DNA of 64,000 bases from Anastatus disparis (taxonomy: Eukaryota; Arthropoda; Insecta; Hymenoptera; Eupelmidae). How positions within the stretch are numbered: position 1 is the stretch's first letter; each line of letters starts with the position of its first letter. The stretch is taken from the NCBI GenBank assembly GCA_017163975.1, contig JAFFSR010000351.1, forward strand, positions 1,849,001 through 1,913,000, read 5' to 3'. Below are positions 1 to 12,065 of this stretch, in pieces. The notes beneath the pieces were generated by a model, which worked only from the letters and a program-made list of their open reading frames with translations, made no database searches and had not been told where the DNA came from. The translations under genes and the position numbers were made by a program.

Positions 1-183
1 ACTGGGACGACGTCGTCGCAAATACATCGTCACAGAGTATATGACTGAACAGAACAAATAATTATTTATTTAAAACAAAGATTCATTTTATATATTCAAA
101 GAATCGTATGTGCACTGGCCTACTCCTAGATCAAAAAATTAAATGCTCAATCATATTACCAAATTTTTGAAAACTAAAAACCA
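1..183. repeat. AT-rich tandem repeat (about 240-255 bp unit), partial unit
   Basis: This stretch matches units at about 1,827-2,391 and 14,505-14,880. Shared landmarks are ACAAATAATTATTTATTT, AAACAAAGATTC and a run ending in AAAACCATTTTT. Spacing between landmarks gives a period of about 240 to 255 bp. The array is the oldest visible substrate of the left flank: at about 184 it is cut by a Helentron-like element and resumes at 1,822. No coding potential is seen. The repeat family is not recognised. Confidence 0.6.
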
Positions 184-1821
184 TTTTTCTTTCTCATAGA
201 GAAAACATTGTATCGTATTTAGTTTTAATTATAGAGCATTTGGAAATTTTTGAAAAAATAGTTTGTATTTAGTTAGTAAATTAGATCTCATAAACTACTT
301 GATGGATTTGCTTCCCGTTTTGCATACAATTCATTTTTTAGTCTGACTGGGGGTAAGGCTATTAAAAATTGGTTTTGTTAAAGTAGTTTTTTTTCAGTCA
401 TTTTAAGAATTTTAAAAAAATTTAGAATTTTCATTATTTTTGTATTTTACGTAAACTACTCAAATAATTTGCTTGAAAATTTGTAACGAATTTATCTTTG
501 ACTGCCAAAAGAAGGAAAACTTTTGAAAACTGATTTTCTTAGCGCACTTTTAATTTCAGAGCATTTTAAAAATTTTTTTTTTAATTTCAATTTTTTTTTT
601 TTCTATTTTACCAAAACCATTCGAAAGATTTGCTCCAAAATATGTATGCAAGTTACTTGTTACTGTCCGAAGAAAAGAAGCTTTGGAAAACTAATTTTCT
701 CAAAGCAATTTTAATTTTAGAGCATTTTGAAAATTTAAAAAAAAATTTTCATTTTTTATTTATCTTCTATTTTGCGTAAACGATACTATAAATTTTCTAC
801 AAAATTTTTATATAATCAATTCGCTATTGTCTGAAGAAAATAAGCTTTTGAAAACTAATTTTCTTAATGTGGTTACAATTTTCGAAAATTTTAAAGATTT
901 TTAAAAAAATTTCAATTCTTCTTGATTTATTTTTTCTTATTTTACGTAAAGTACTTGATAGATTTATTCTAAAATTTGCAGGGAAATTATTTGCGACTGC
1001 CAAAAGAAGGGAAATTTTCAAAAATTGATTTACTTAGTGTAGTTTTAATTTTAGAGCATTTTGAAAATTTCGAAAAAGAGATTTTGAAAAGAAAATGTTA
1101 TTTATTTAGGAAATAATACTTAGGAATATAACCGATGGATTTGCTTCAAATTTTGCATACTATCTATTATTTTGTCTATGTAGACGGGAAGCTATTTAAA
1201 ATTGGTTTTAATAGAGTAGTTTTTTTTTATAGAGCCATTTAAAAAATTTTTTTTTAATTTTTCATTTTTATTTGGTATTCTACGTGAATTACTTGATGAA
1301 TTCGCTTTGAAATTCGCATGAGAATTATTTGCAAATGCTAAAAGAAGGATGACTTTTAAAAACCAATTTTCTTGGCGTAGTTTTAATTTTAGAAAATTTT
1401 TTTTTAAAATTTTCATTTTTCATTTTTTTTTCATTTTACGTAAAGTACTTAATAGATTTACTTTAAAATTTGTTTACAAGTTATTTGCTACTATCTTTAT
1501 AAAACAAGCTTTTAAAAAATAATTTTCTTAGTGTAGCTCTTTGATCACTTTTTTTGATTTCTGATTTAACGCTTTTACTAACTCTTTTCTTACTTCCTCA
1601 CTTTCTCTCTGTCCTTCTGTCTCAGATTAATCCTCATTTTTACCCTATTTTCACCCATCCTTGTCTCTCTCTTCCTATTTTCTAATTACTCTTTCATATT
1701 CACTAACTTTTCTTGAATAGAAATTGTATTTTACATTGAAATCACATTTAAAAAAATAAAATCAAATTACTAAATTCAATCAGTTCTATCAGAAAGCATT
1801 GCGCCAAAGCACTTGGCAGCG
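184..1821 (-). mobile_element. Helentron/HINE-like non-autonomous element, copy 1
   Basis: The element is made of diverged subrepeats of about 160 to 300 bp built around phrases such as TTAATTTTAGAGCATTTTGAAAA and AAACTAATTTTCTTAGTG. One end carries a palindromic TTTCTC-AGAGAAA block at about 184-200. The other end carries the hairpin GCCAA-AGCAC-TTGGC (1,803-1,817) followed by AGCG and a run of T. An inverted second copy lies at 33,944-36,655 with the same two ends, which is how the boundaries were set. A 3'-terminal hairpin, internal tandem repeats, no long TIRs and no clear target duplication fit non-autonomous Helentrons (DINE-1 type); this assignment is inference. Small ORFs inside are fortuitous. 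Strand is arbitrary and only marks opposition to copy 2. Confidence 0.5.
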
Positions 1822-2392
1822 TTTTTTTAAATCTATCAATCCATGTTTTGTTTCGAAAAATAGTATTTTGAAGCTTACCACTGGAATTCTTTTTAAACAA
1901 ATAAATAATTTAATTTGCAGTCAAGTATGATTGTATGAAACAATTAATTATTTATTTGATCAATTTAATAAATTCAAAAATTCGAATTTTTATTCTTTTA
2001 CTTTGAAATCAAAGAATCAAATACTTGATTATATTACCACATTCTTTAAAACCTAAAAACCATTTTTTTCAATCTGTAAGTCAATGTTTTGTTTTAAAAA
2101 AATACTGTTTTCCGATTCTCCTTAATAATTTCTTTAAATCAAAAAAATAATTTTTTTTACGGTCAAGTATAGTTGTATGAAACAAATAATTATTCATTTG
2201 AAACAAAGATTCTTTTGATCGAATTAAGGAATTCGTATGATTACTCTCTTACTTCTAAATAAAAAAATCGATTGCTTGATTATATTACTAAATTCTTTAA
2301 GACGAAAACACCATTTTTTTTATATTTATGAATCAATGTTTTGTTTTAAAAAAATACTGTTTTCATATTCTTCTTAAGAATACCCTGCTGAA
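1822..2392. repeat. AT-rich tandem repeat, about two units
   Basis: Two consecutive copies of the 240-255 bp unit are present (landmarks near 1,938 and 2,178). The unit phrase TGTTTTGTTTTAAAAAAATACTG recurs near the end of each. The array stops at the TACCCTGCTG terminus of the next element and resumes at about 14,505, so the 12 kb between is a stack of insertions into it. Confidence 0.6.
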
Positions 2393-2802
2393 AAAGACTC
2401 ATTAAAGAACATTAAAATTGATTAAGCTTGAATCGACTTAAATAGATGTGAATCGGTTCAATCGACTTTCCAAAATTTGTCAATTAAATCTGAATGAATT
2501 TTAATCAAAATAAATAGGAACCGGAATTAATATGCAATTTTTTCATTAAACTGTAATCGAATATCAACTTTAATTGTAAGATTATTTACATAATATTTAA
2601 TAAGATTATGATTGATATTAATCGATTTCTAGTAACATCTTTATTATTACGGTGAGTCTTCCATCTTACTATTTCCAATAAAGTGAAAATTCAGAGTCAG
2701 TGCACGTCACCGGTTTGCTCGTCATAGTTTAGCATCGGTTTCGCCGCCATTGTTAATCTTAAAATTAACGTCACACATTTAATCTGATTTTTATTGATTA
2801 TA

Positions 2803-3017
2803 CCCTACTGAAAAATCTCAGGTGAGAAATCACCTGGTTTCTTATGCCGAAATCTTATGTGATGATTTCATTCATTTTTTAGGTATTGCAAACCATTGTC
2901 GATCAATTAGAGACTATTTTTCAAAATTTTTGACTTGGAAAAATTTTTTTTTAATTTGGACTAATAAAATTTAGACTGGTTTTCAAAAGATTTCTCACCT
3001 GAGATTATTTAGTAGGG
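2803..3017. mobile_element. 215-bp MITE, TA target site
   Basis: The ends are CCCTACTGAAAAATCTCAGG and its near-perfect inverse, which ends CTAAATAATCTCAGG when reversed. They are flanked by TA at 2,801-2,802 and 3,018-3,019. Inverted arms of about 30 bp include GAAAATCTCAGGTGAGAAATC-like sequence. The TA flanks point to the Tc1/mariner superfamily (inference). There is no ORF. Confidence 0.75.
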
Positions 3018-5121
3018 TAATTTCTATAAAAGTTTTATTAAGTCGAGACTGAGTCTTTTACACACAGTTTCTCTTACATTACACATAATTTCGAGAAATT
3101 GTCGGGTGATTACACTGTTAAATTTACTTTGATAAATTGAGAGTGAAAATTGCTTATCTTGTAGTTCACTTAACAGTGTGTTACTTAAGTGTTATATTAA
3201 CATTGTGTTGTTCTAAATATATAAATTATTTATTGCTGGTTTTCATCAGTGGTTTCGTCGTTGTTCCCTGCGAAGACCCGATTAGAATCCACCCGAGAGA
3301 GTTAATTACTAAGATATTTTTAGATTACCTTTAGAGTAAAATAAAGAAAATTAATATATTACATTAAATTAATAGTAATTCAGAGATTTCGTTTTAGAGT
3401 TGAGAATAGAGTAACGGGGGAGAGGAAACGAATTACCCCATTACAACCAAATGAACATTGAATGATGAACTGATACTAATTGAATTTTAATTGTGACGTA
3501 CACGTATATCTTTATAGAAATATCGATCTTAATGTGATCAATTGGCATCAAACTTTAATCCGATTGAGTCAGCATGAATTGTGGATAATATTAAATAAAA
3601 TTGAAATTTTTTCCAATAAATTTGAATAGACATAAATAGATTTTTATCATTAAAGAATGGGATTCAAATCTATGAATTGAAGAATCAATCAACTCGAATT
3701 AAATGTCATTGTTGCGTAGGATCCATCTAAATGTATCCGACAAGCATTAAATTCTAATCGAACTGAATCAATATCAATCGTGAATAATAATAAATAAGAT
3801 TGATTAGAGTTTTTTTCCCATGGATTCAAATTGGCATTAATAGGTTCCTATTGCCAAAGAGTATATGGGATAGAAATGCATAAATTGAGCATTAGAAAGT
3901 AAATCAGTTCGTATTGAGTATTATACTTGCGTATGTATCTATCGATTTGAATGCTTCCAATTAGCATTAAACTTTCATGAATTTGAATCCACTTGAATAG
4001 TGAATTGTTTTAATGAGATTGAATGTGATTTTTACGACAAATTTAAATCTACATTAATGAGTTCCTATCGTCAAAAAATTATCGGTTTGAATGAATTCAT
4101 TGTATATTAAAGAAGAAATAAACATGCTATATAATTTAAGTGTTGCGTATAGGGATTTTCATCTTATAGTTTCCAATCAATATAAAACTTTAATTAGCCT
4201 TAATTTACATTCATGGTAAAGAATATTTAATAAGATTTTATTATATTTTTTTCCAGTGATTTGGAATTTAAATAAATAGAGGTCTAATGTTGAAAAGTCT
4301 ATAGGCTTCAATAATTTAATTGAACATTGAAAAAAGCATTGACTCGTATCAAATTTAATAATTGTGAGAATATATCGATGTAAATAAGTCCAATCAGCAT
4401 TAAACTTCGATCAAATTAAATTGACTTTAATCGTGGATGATATTGAATTAGATTGAATTAGATTGATTTAGATTTTTTATCATAAATTCGAATCAACATC
4501 AATAGATTCCTAGTACCAAAGAGTTTATGGTATTAATGCATGAATGGAACATTGGAAAATGAATCAATTCCTATCGGATATTATCGTTGCGTATGGATAT
4601 ATTGATTCAAATGTTTACAATCAACATCAAATTTTAATGAATTTGAATAGACTTGAATAGTGAATTGTTTAAATAATATTTCATGTGATTTTTCACTACG
4701 AATTCGAATCAAAATTAATGAATTCCTATAGCCAAAAATTTTATCATGAATTTAGTCAGTATTAAAGCGTAAATCAACATGCTTTACAATTGGGTCCCTG
4801 CATGTAAACATGCATTATATCTGTCAGGTAGAATACGAAAAAATAAAAGATCCATATTTTTTTTGTTTTTTAAAATATGGTGAATTGACAAAGTTATAGC
4901 CGGTATAAGTTAATACAATTTTGATATCAATAAATATAGCGCCAATGTAAATGACGTTGTGATACTATAAACAATCGTGACGTCACATAATTTTATTGCT
5001 CATATCTCTTTGAGTTTTCATTTTTATGATAAGAGAAAAAAATACGTGTCCTTTATTTTTTCTATTTTTAAATAATGGATATAATAAGTGCTATTATATT
5101 ATAAAATTATTCTATTGAAAA
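3018..5121. other. AT-rich interior without supportable gene
   Basis: The stretch holds diverged repeats of about 250 bp (recurring TTTAATCGAATTGAATC, GAATTCCTATCGCC and similar). A TATAAAAG box at about 3,026 is followed by a less AT-rich 300 bp ending near an AATAAA at about 3,342; this could be an old LTR or promoter fragment. A 65-codon hydrophobic ORF at 3,137-3,334 resembles nothing known to me and is not called. Confidence 0.4.
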
Positions 5122-5508
5122 TCCCTGTTAAAAAAAACCCTTTTTTTTACTTTTTACATGTGTTTATTACACGTGTTTGATTTTATGTGTTTTATTTCCA
5201 CGTGTTTTTTTCGTGTGTTTTTTATGTGTTATTTCGATGTGATTTTTTCATGTGTTTTTATAAATAAAGTCATACACTATCTTTTTAGTCATTTTATTAC
5301 TTATTTACTTATTTACTATCTCACAAGGGAAAAAACCTGAAAAAAAACATGGAAAAAACACATGAAGTGAGCACATAAAAAAAACACTTAAGTAAATAAT
5401 TTACGGAAAAAACATGTAAGAAATGCATAAATAAATACATACAAAATGTGAAACAAAGTGCACTCGCAAATTTTAGATGTTTTGTTCGCGTCTTTTTTTT
5501 AACAGGGA
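5122..5508. mobile_element. 387-bp MITE with TCCCTGTTAAAA termini
   Basis: The termini are TCCCTGTTAAAAAAA at the left and its exact inverse TTTTTTTAACAGGGA at the right. The interior is rich in GTGTTTTTT and CACATGAAAAAA-type runs that are themselves partly complementary, so the element can fold back. No target duplication is clear. The two short hydrophobic ORFs across it are by-products of TGTTT repeats. Confidence 0.6.
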
Positions 5509-6870
5509 TGACAATAATATATTGTACTTGATCAAAAACGATTATTTTTAATATGATGAATGCAAAAGATTGATTAGAATAGTTGTTTTTCAATTGAACT
5601 GATTCCTATGGAAAACGATAATAATGTATTGAAATCATTATAAAAAGATTACTTTTGATGTAAAATGATGCGTTAGGAACTAGTTGAAATTGACCTAGCC
5701 ATCAATCAAACTTATTTATATTAAATACGATAGGAATCTATTACAGATGATGAAAAACAATCACTGCTTATTCGCTTTATTGCAATAAAAATCGATTGGA
5801 ATTGATTTAGCAATCGACCAAGTTTATTCGTATTTAATATAATATGTATCTATTAAACTAGATAAAAAAACTATCAATGTTGATTTAATTTTATGGGATA
5901 AAAATTGATTGAGATTGACCTGTCTACCAATCGAACTTATACCTATTAAATATATGATACAAATCTATTAAACTTGATTCAAAGTGATTACTTTTAATAC
6001 AATTAAATACGATATAATCGATTTGAATCGACCTAACCTCTAACTAAACGTTCTATTATAAACGATGATACGAATCTATTAAACTCGATAAAAAATTATT
6101 AGCTCCAATACGATTTAATTTAAGAAAGAAATGTATTAAAATTGATTTAGCTATCGACCAAATTTATTCCTATTAATATGATATATAACTAATAAACTAG
6201 ACAAAAAACTATCACTATTGATTCGATTTTCTGTGATGAAAATCGATTGTGATTAACTTAGCTATCGATCGAACTTATCCCTAATAAATACGATACAAGT
6301 CTGTTAAACTTAATAAATGCGATTTAGTACGATAAGAATAAATTTGAATCGACCTGACTATCAACCAAACGTGTTCCTATAAACAATGATACGAATCTAT
6401 TAAAACCAATAAAAGAGGATTAGCTTCAATACGATTTAATACAATAGAAATCGATTGGAATTAATTTAAATTTGATAGTAAAACGATTACTTTTAATTCA
6501 ATTTTCAGCTATTAAAGTCGATAAACATCGGTTTTTATCATCAACAAGAATATTTCACATAGAATACAATTAATTGCAATTAAATATATAGTTTTATAGA
6601 TTTCAAGTGTAGAGTCTTAATACCTCATTCTACATTTGAAACCAATATAATTGGTTATTCTACAGAAATCGATTTATTCCTATTAATTTAAATACTAATA
6701 AGTTATATTAAAGTTGACTACTTCTGCTTATACATGAGCGGAATAAATTAATTGATTTTAATTGACATTTCTAATTTTATAAATTTTTTATGTTATAATC
6801 GGTATTAAGAAACCTTATTCAAATACATTAAATTTTTTTAAGTTGATATTAATAAGTCATTTCCAACAGG
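5509..6870. other. AT-rich diverged repeats, no gene
   Basis: The stretch consists of degenerate units containing CGAATCTATTAAACT, GATTACTTTTAAT and ATCGATTGGAATTGA. It belongs to the right half of the 2,393-6,872 element. Every frame is interrupted and nothing resembling a gene, RNA or known domain is visible. Confidence 0.5.
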
Positions 6871-6971
6871 GGATGTTAAGCGGAAACCACACCTGTACTC
6901 ATAAATATTAACTTTCTTTCCATTTTATCGTTGAATTTCCAGAAAAGAAATGCATTAGCCTGTAACATGTG

Positions 6972-6982
6972 CCATGATGATT
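6972..6982. repeat. Target-site duplication of the I-clade LINE (left)
   Basis: CCATGATGATT abuts the A-rich 3' tail (seen as a T run on the + strand). An identical 11-mer stands at 14,235-14,245 beside the 5' end. This marks target-primed integration and shows that both ends of the LINE are preserved. Confidence 0.8.
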
Positions 6983-7059
6983 TTTTTTTGTCATTTATTT
7001 ATTTAATGTCGCATCAACAACTAGGTTATTAGCAAAAATATAATTATAATTTTATACAA

Positions 7060-8774
7060 ATATATATGTTTGAAAATCACATAGAATGGTACAATAATAC
7101 ATTATAACAGTTGTATAGCATGACAGTTCACTTGAATAAAAATATCAACTACATAAATTGAATTATACATATTGATTGATTTTAGAAACTTTAACACTTT
7201 TTTTACATTGTCTTGTGAGTTGAGTAATGTCTTGATGTTTCCGGTTATGTTATAATGTATATATTATTATGTTGTCTTGCTGTGGTGAAGTTTGGGCATG
7301 TGCAGATTAGATGTTCTATGGATAAAGGGATATTGCATAGGTTACATATTTTTTTTGTTCTTTGTTGAGTAGGTAGGAGTGAGTAAGTTTGCTATGGCTT
7401 ATTCGGATTCTTGTGATAATTGTTTGTTCTTTTCTATTGAGATTATGTGTGGGGCTTTTGGTGTAGATGCTGTCTTTTATAGTGTGAAGGTATGTGTATT
7501 TGCCGTTTTTCCAGCTATTGTTCTAGAGGTCAATTATTGATTTGTAAATTATATTAGCCGCTATTATTGATGCTAATGGGAGGCTTGATGTCTTATTGTT
7601 TGACAGAATAGTTTTGGTGGTTGTTTGAAGTATTTGCCGAGCGAAAATGTTGTTATCATCTATTGAGTATCTTATGATTTCTATTTGTTTGTTGCTTAGT
7701 TGAATTATTTTGTTTTGAATTTGGTTTACTAAGGTGTTGTTGGAGTAAAGCTTGTTAATATTATTGATAAGGTGAACTGAGTTAGTAAATATTTTCTAAT
7801 TTGTGTTTTCTGAGCTTTCTATTATTTCTATGGCTTTTATTAATGCTCAATAGTTAGCGAATTCTATGAAGTATGAATGTGGAATAGAAAACTGTATATT
7901 GTTGTCTTTAGACATTATTGAGATAACAATTATGTTGTTTGAATTGTAACAGTAGGTATAGATGAGATTGAATTCAGCTACTTCTGTTTCATTATTTTGA
8001 TTTATGTGGATGGTTTGTAGTATGTCTATGAAGTGTGGCTTATATGTTTGTGTGATGATTTCTGGAATAGTTATGTTGGCGTCTATCAAGGTATTGTGAA
8101 GTCTGTTTGTAAATGGTGCACGTCCACTAATGAAGTCTACAAGGGCCATGTCTTTGTTTTCAAATATGACGGAGTAGACCAAGTTGTTTAGTAGTGAGGC
8201 TTTTTTGCAAGCGTACTTAGCCATCAATTTGATTCTTCTGTAGCTTAGTGGAGTCATGTTACTCTCCGCCAGTAAGCTGGTGGTAGGGCTGGTATGATAA
8301 GCTCCTAGTGCGTTCTTGATACCTTTATTGTTGATAGATTCCAGGGAGTTTGCGTGTTTTGAAGAGCCGTAAATGATACACCCGTAATCTATTTTTGATA
8401 ACACTGTGGCTTCGTATGTGTTTAGTAGAATGGATTGGTTCGCTCTCCAGGTTTTAGCTGCTAAGATTTTTATTATTTTCAGTCTGTTGTGGGCTTCGTA
8501 TTTCAAATGTTTAATGTGGTTTTTCCATGTTAGTTTTCTATCAAAGGTGAGCCCTAGCATTTTAATTTCTTCGACTTTTTGTATCTATTGATTGTTTAAA
8601 TTGAGAGTTATCTTGAAGTCTTCTTGTTTGGTTGAGAAAATAATAAAGTTAATTTTAGTTGGTGAGAATTTGAAGCCGGTAGTTGTAGACCATGGAAAGA
8701 TATTATTCAGTGTGTTCTGCAGAATGTTTTCGGTGATTGGAGAGTCCCTTCCTGTTGTGTTGTGTATATTGTGA
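7060..8774 (-). pseudogene. LINE ORF2 RT thumb, RNase H-like region and C-terminus
   Basis: This is the continuation of the split ORF2. Immediately beyond the inserted CR1 the minus strand reads the post-catalytic RT region (FPWSTTTGFKFSPTK, then MLGLTFDRKLTWKNHI), followed by a long open stretch at 7,847-8,560. Beyond its stop come sequences typical of a degraded RNase H (ALIKAIEIIESS) and of the C-terminal region (RIRISHSKLTHSYLL). Several in-frame stops are present. The A-rich 3' end lies at about 6,983-7,010. Confidence 0.7.
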
Positions 8775-9078
8775 GATAGATAGATAGATAGATAGATATT
8801 GATTTATTTTGTAAAAAGAGTACAAAAAGGCGTGTAATACATGAAATAATAAGTAATAATTCTATATAAAGTATTGCACATAATAAGATAAGATATCACA
8901 GTTAATTATTAAAATTAATATGTACTGTATCAGTAAGTCACCATGTCAAAGTGATATCACAGACTATTCTAAACACACGCAGAAAACATAAATTACAATA
9001 AAAAACAGTCTTAAATATCTATCAGTCATAGAATTAAAACACATAATTTAAAAGAAGAATCACTGTCATGACATCAAT

Positions 9079-9219
9079 AAAAATAAAATTGGACAATACT
9101 ATAAAAATAAAATTGGACAATACTATAAAATAAAATTAGACAATACTATAAAAATAAAATTGGACAATACTATAAAATAGAATTAGACAATACTATAAAA
9201 ATAAAATTAGACCATACAA
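9079..9219. repeat. 24-bp tandem repeat in CR1 3' UTR
   Basis: Six copies of a unit like AAATAAAATTGGACAATACT follow at 23-25 bp spacing, the last one diverged. It lies in the 3' UTR of the CR1-like insertion. Confidence 0.8.
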
Positions 9220-9444
9220 TAACAGAGTAATAGTAAATAATTAGAAAATAAAATAATAATAACATTTAAAAAATAAAAACTTAATACCAAAGATGTCATG
9301 ACTTCTAATAAAAACAGAACCACTCATTCTTTCCGCATACATTCATCCATCATTCACGCTAATAAATACATTTACATCTTAAATCTATATATAGGACAAA
9401 AACAAAATAAATTAACATAAAAATTAAAATACTTAAAATTAATT

Positions 9445-10858
9445 TCACTTGAGGTCGAGTAAGTACGTCCTCAAAGCCGACTTAAATCTGCCGAGCGATG
9501 GTAAATTTTTTATATCAGCAGGCAGGGAATTCCAAAAATGCGCACCTTGAACTCGAAAGGAATTTCTTCTAGTCTCAGTACGCATGAAGGGCACCGCAAA
9601 GTCCTTAATCTCTCCCCTAGTGGCTACCCTAGGTACATATTTAGTGAAGAGACTCACTAGATACTCGGGAGTATTCATGCGCACGATTTTGTACATAAGT
9701 AAAGCCATAAAATACTGTCTCCTTCAATCAGTACGCAGCCAACCAAGCGCAGCTCTATGAGGAGGGATATGATCGCCCATTTCTACGCCTAATACATATC
9801 TCACATATGAATTTTGTAGTCTTTGTAATCGTCTTCTCAATTCCTGCGAAGCATCGAGCAGAACTACTGAGCATTGAGTAGTAGTCGAGGTGCGGAAACA
9901 GCAAGGCAGCTGCGAGCCGTTTACGTAGAGCCTCAGTGGTGTACCGACGAAAGAACCGCAAACTATATATTATCCTATTAAATTTTTTAGTCACCATATC
10001 AATGTACGGCTCCCATGACAACATAGCGTCAAGCACAACACCAAGGCTCGCAACAGTATCAGAGAAAGATATGTCGACACCTCCCTCAAGCTCAATCGTT
10101 CTTGGCTTACCAGCATAAAAGTCATTAATAAATTGACTATTGCCAAAAACGATCGCCTTAGTTTTGCTTGCATTTAATGTGAGAGAAGCATCGACAGCCC
10201 ACCCCGTCACCGCCCTGGCCACCCACTGCATAATACGAATACCTTCATCCAGATGTTCATGAAAGACCTGAGTATAGATTTGGAGGTCATCAGCATATGA
10301 TATGTGCTTAACGAAACAGGGGTCAAGCGTGTCATGGATGTTATTAATGTAAAGGCAAAACAACAGAGGCCCCAGCACTGAACCCTGTGGAACTCCTAGA
10401 TTGGTTGTTAGCCAATCTGAATTCTCTTTTAAATGTGTGGAAACCAGTTGCTTCCTACCTGATAAATAGGAGCTAATCCACTCGAGTGCAGCCCTGAAAA
10501 ACCTTATCGATCTAAGCCTCGCAAGCAATTTGGAGGGGGAGATCGTGTCGAATGCCTTACTAAAGTCAAATAGAAGTAATATCGTGGCAAGTCTCTTGTC
10601 AAGACCTGATCCTATGTTGTCTGTAAGTTTATGTATGGCAGTCTGCGTAGAATGATGCTCTCTGAAGCCAGTCTGCAAAGAGTCAAGTATTTTGTGTGTC
10701 ATAATATACTCCTGCAGTTGGTCGTGGGCAATCTTCTTGAGAACCTTCGAAAGAAAACATAATATTGCTATGGGCCTAAAGTCTTTAGGCATTTTAGGTG
10801 CAGGACACTTTTTTAAAGGCACAATGCGTGCACGCTTTCAAAGGCAAGGGAAGACCCC
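9445..10858 (-). pseudogene. CR1-like reverse transcriptase (C-terminal two thirds)
   Basis: The long open segment (9,755-10,822) shows FRPIAILCFLSKVLKK, LQTGFREHHSTQTA, LLLFDFSKAFDTIS (first catalytic Asp), LGVPQGSVLGPLLF and ISYADDLQIY (catalytic YADD). A second segment (9,445-9,708) in another frame gives the C-terminal FRVQGAHFWNSLPADIKN region typical of CR1/Jockey proteins. A frameshift near 9,755 separates them, and an in-frame TGA stands where Trp is expected upstream near 10,838. The endonuclease and ORF1 are absent. Confidence 0.8.
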
Positions 10859-11890
10859 CTGCGATCATCGGCAAATATACAGAATCTAGTTGGTGCTTCG
10901 ATGCACGTTGTAAGCTCATTTATAGCTATCAGGAAAAGAGTGACACTGATTACCGATCCCTGTGGAACTCCGTTTTCTTGAGGTAATCTGTCTGAGAATA
11001 CATTGATTACTTTCACCTGAATGAGCCTGTCCTTTAGGAAGTTTTCTATGAATGCAAGTATGTGGTAGCTTATTTGTTTTTTGAGAAGGTGGATCACTCG
11101 GTCTTTCCATATGATTTCGTAGGCCTTTTCCCAATCCAGTGATACTGCTGCCCAGTGTAGGTTTTTTCTAAATGCGTTGTGAATTTCTGATTCTAATAAA
11201 ATAAGGTGATCGATGGTGAATTTTTTTTGTCTGAAGCCGCTTTGAAGTTGAGAGAAGTAATTTTAAGATTCTAGGTAGGTTTTTAGTATTTTGTTTACTA
11301 TTTTTTCCATGAGTTTGCAGACGTTGCAAGTCAGAGATATTGGTCTGTAGTGTTTAGGAGATGCGAAATCTTTGCCAGGTTTGTTGATAGGTATTATTGT
11401 GGCTAGTCTCCACTGAGTCGGAAATATATTGTGTAACCAGATAATGTTGAATATTTTGTGGATATATTGAATAGCCGAAAGAGGAAGATTTTTTAGTAAG
11501 ATATTGTGGATAGAATCTGGACCAGCTCTGGAGTTTTTGCAGTTGTTGAGTGTTTCAGTTGTTTCGTTTAAATCTATTGGAGAGTTTAGTAAAGGAATAA
11601 CCGGAATGTCATCGTAGTTTTCTTGAGTGAAGTTGTAATTATTTTTAAAGTCTAAAAATTCTTTGTTATAGTTGCTGTTGCTGGAGTTTTGTGAATGTCT
11701 GTTGTTTCATGGATTATTTAGTTGTCTTCGTCTATTAAAGTAGAAATTAATCTTGATTTGTGTTTGCCTTGTACTTTTTGTATTTTTTTCCATATGAGTG
11801 AGACGAGTGAGTTTGAATTGAGGGATTGGACAAATTCTAGCCAGCATTTTCTTTTAGTTTCTTTTATAGTTTTTTTATAGAATGCTTTTT
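10859..11890 (-). pseudogene. LINE ORF2 reverse transcriptase, N-terminal to palm
   Basis: Conserved RT blocks are readable on the minus strand in order: SRAGPDSI, HYRPISLTCN, LQSGFRQ, SLDWEKAYE (first catalytic Asp), NGVPQGSVIS and CIFADD (catalytic Asp pair). At least one in-frame stop interrupts the segment before LQSGFRQ (near 11,262). The frame ends just after FADD, exactly where the CR1-like LINE was inserted, and continues at 8,774 on the far side. Confidence 0.8.
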
Positions 11891-12065
11891 TTTATTGTGT
11901 TCTAACTTATTTTCTGTGGTTTTGTGTTTTTTTTTATTAAAATAATAAATAACAATTACAAATAAATTGCATTATGAATAAATTAAACTATAAGATAAAC
12001 ATCACTATTATTTAATTATTAATATTTTAAATCATTACGTATAAGGAATATTACATTTTTTTCCA
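11891..12065. other. AT-rich filler between endonuclease and RT regions
   Basis: This stretch is almost pure A/T with an internal ACTATTATTTAATTATTAATA run, and it replaces the C-terminal part of the endonuclease and the linker. It may be a small insertion or a deletion scar; no termini are visible. Confidence 0.4.

Larger units (their letters stand above)
2393..6872. mobile_element. AT-rich element with short terminal inverted repeats
   Basis: The left terminus begins CCCTGCTGAAAAAGACTCAT (2,393) and the right terminus read on the other strand begins CCCCTGTTGGAAATGACTTAT (ending 6,872). The two ends match imperfectly for about 22 bp. The interior is low-complexity sequence organised in diverged units of roughly 250 bp with recurring phrases such as AATCGATTTGAAT and GATTCCTAT. 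It contains no gene I can support. Two smaller MITEs (2,803-3,017 and 5,122-5,508) sit within it. The TIR start resembles that of the 2,803 MITE, so the outer element may belong to the same broad family. Confidence 0.4.
8775..10858 (-). mobile_element. CR1-like LINE, 5'-truncated, (GATA)n 3' tail
   Basis: The second LINE is inserted into the RT gene of the first. Its 3' end is a microsatellite tail, (GATA)n on the + strand at 8,775-8,798, rather than poly(A). The 3' UTR contains a 24-bp tandem repeat. Its coding remnant starts in the RT finger region, so the 5' half is missing. No target duplication is evident, which is usual for CR1-type insertions. The protein resembles the fuller copy at 17,449-22,030 and uses the same kind of tail. 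Confidence 0.8.

Noticed and set aside
2700..2760. Minus-strand ATG in good context (AACAATGGCGGC) as a host first exon
   Set aside because: The frame closes after 17 codons with no convincing donor or downstream exon.
3137..3334. 65-codon hydrophobic ORF as a small secreted or membrane protein
   Set aside because: It lies in AT-rich repeat-derived sequence, has no homologue I recognise and no supporting context.
8406..8774. Plus-strand ORFs opposite the LINE RT
   Set aside because: They are shadows of the minus-strand reverse transcriptase.
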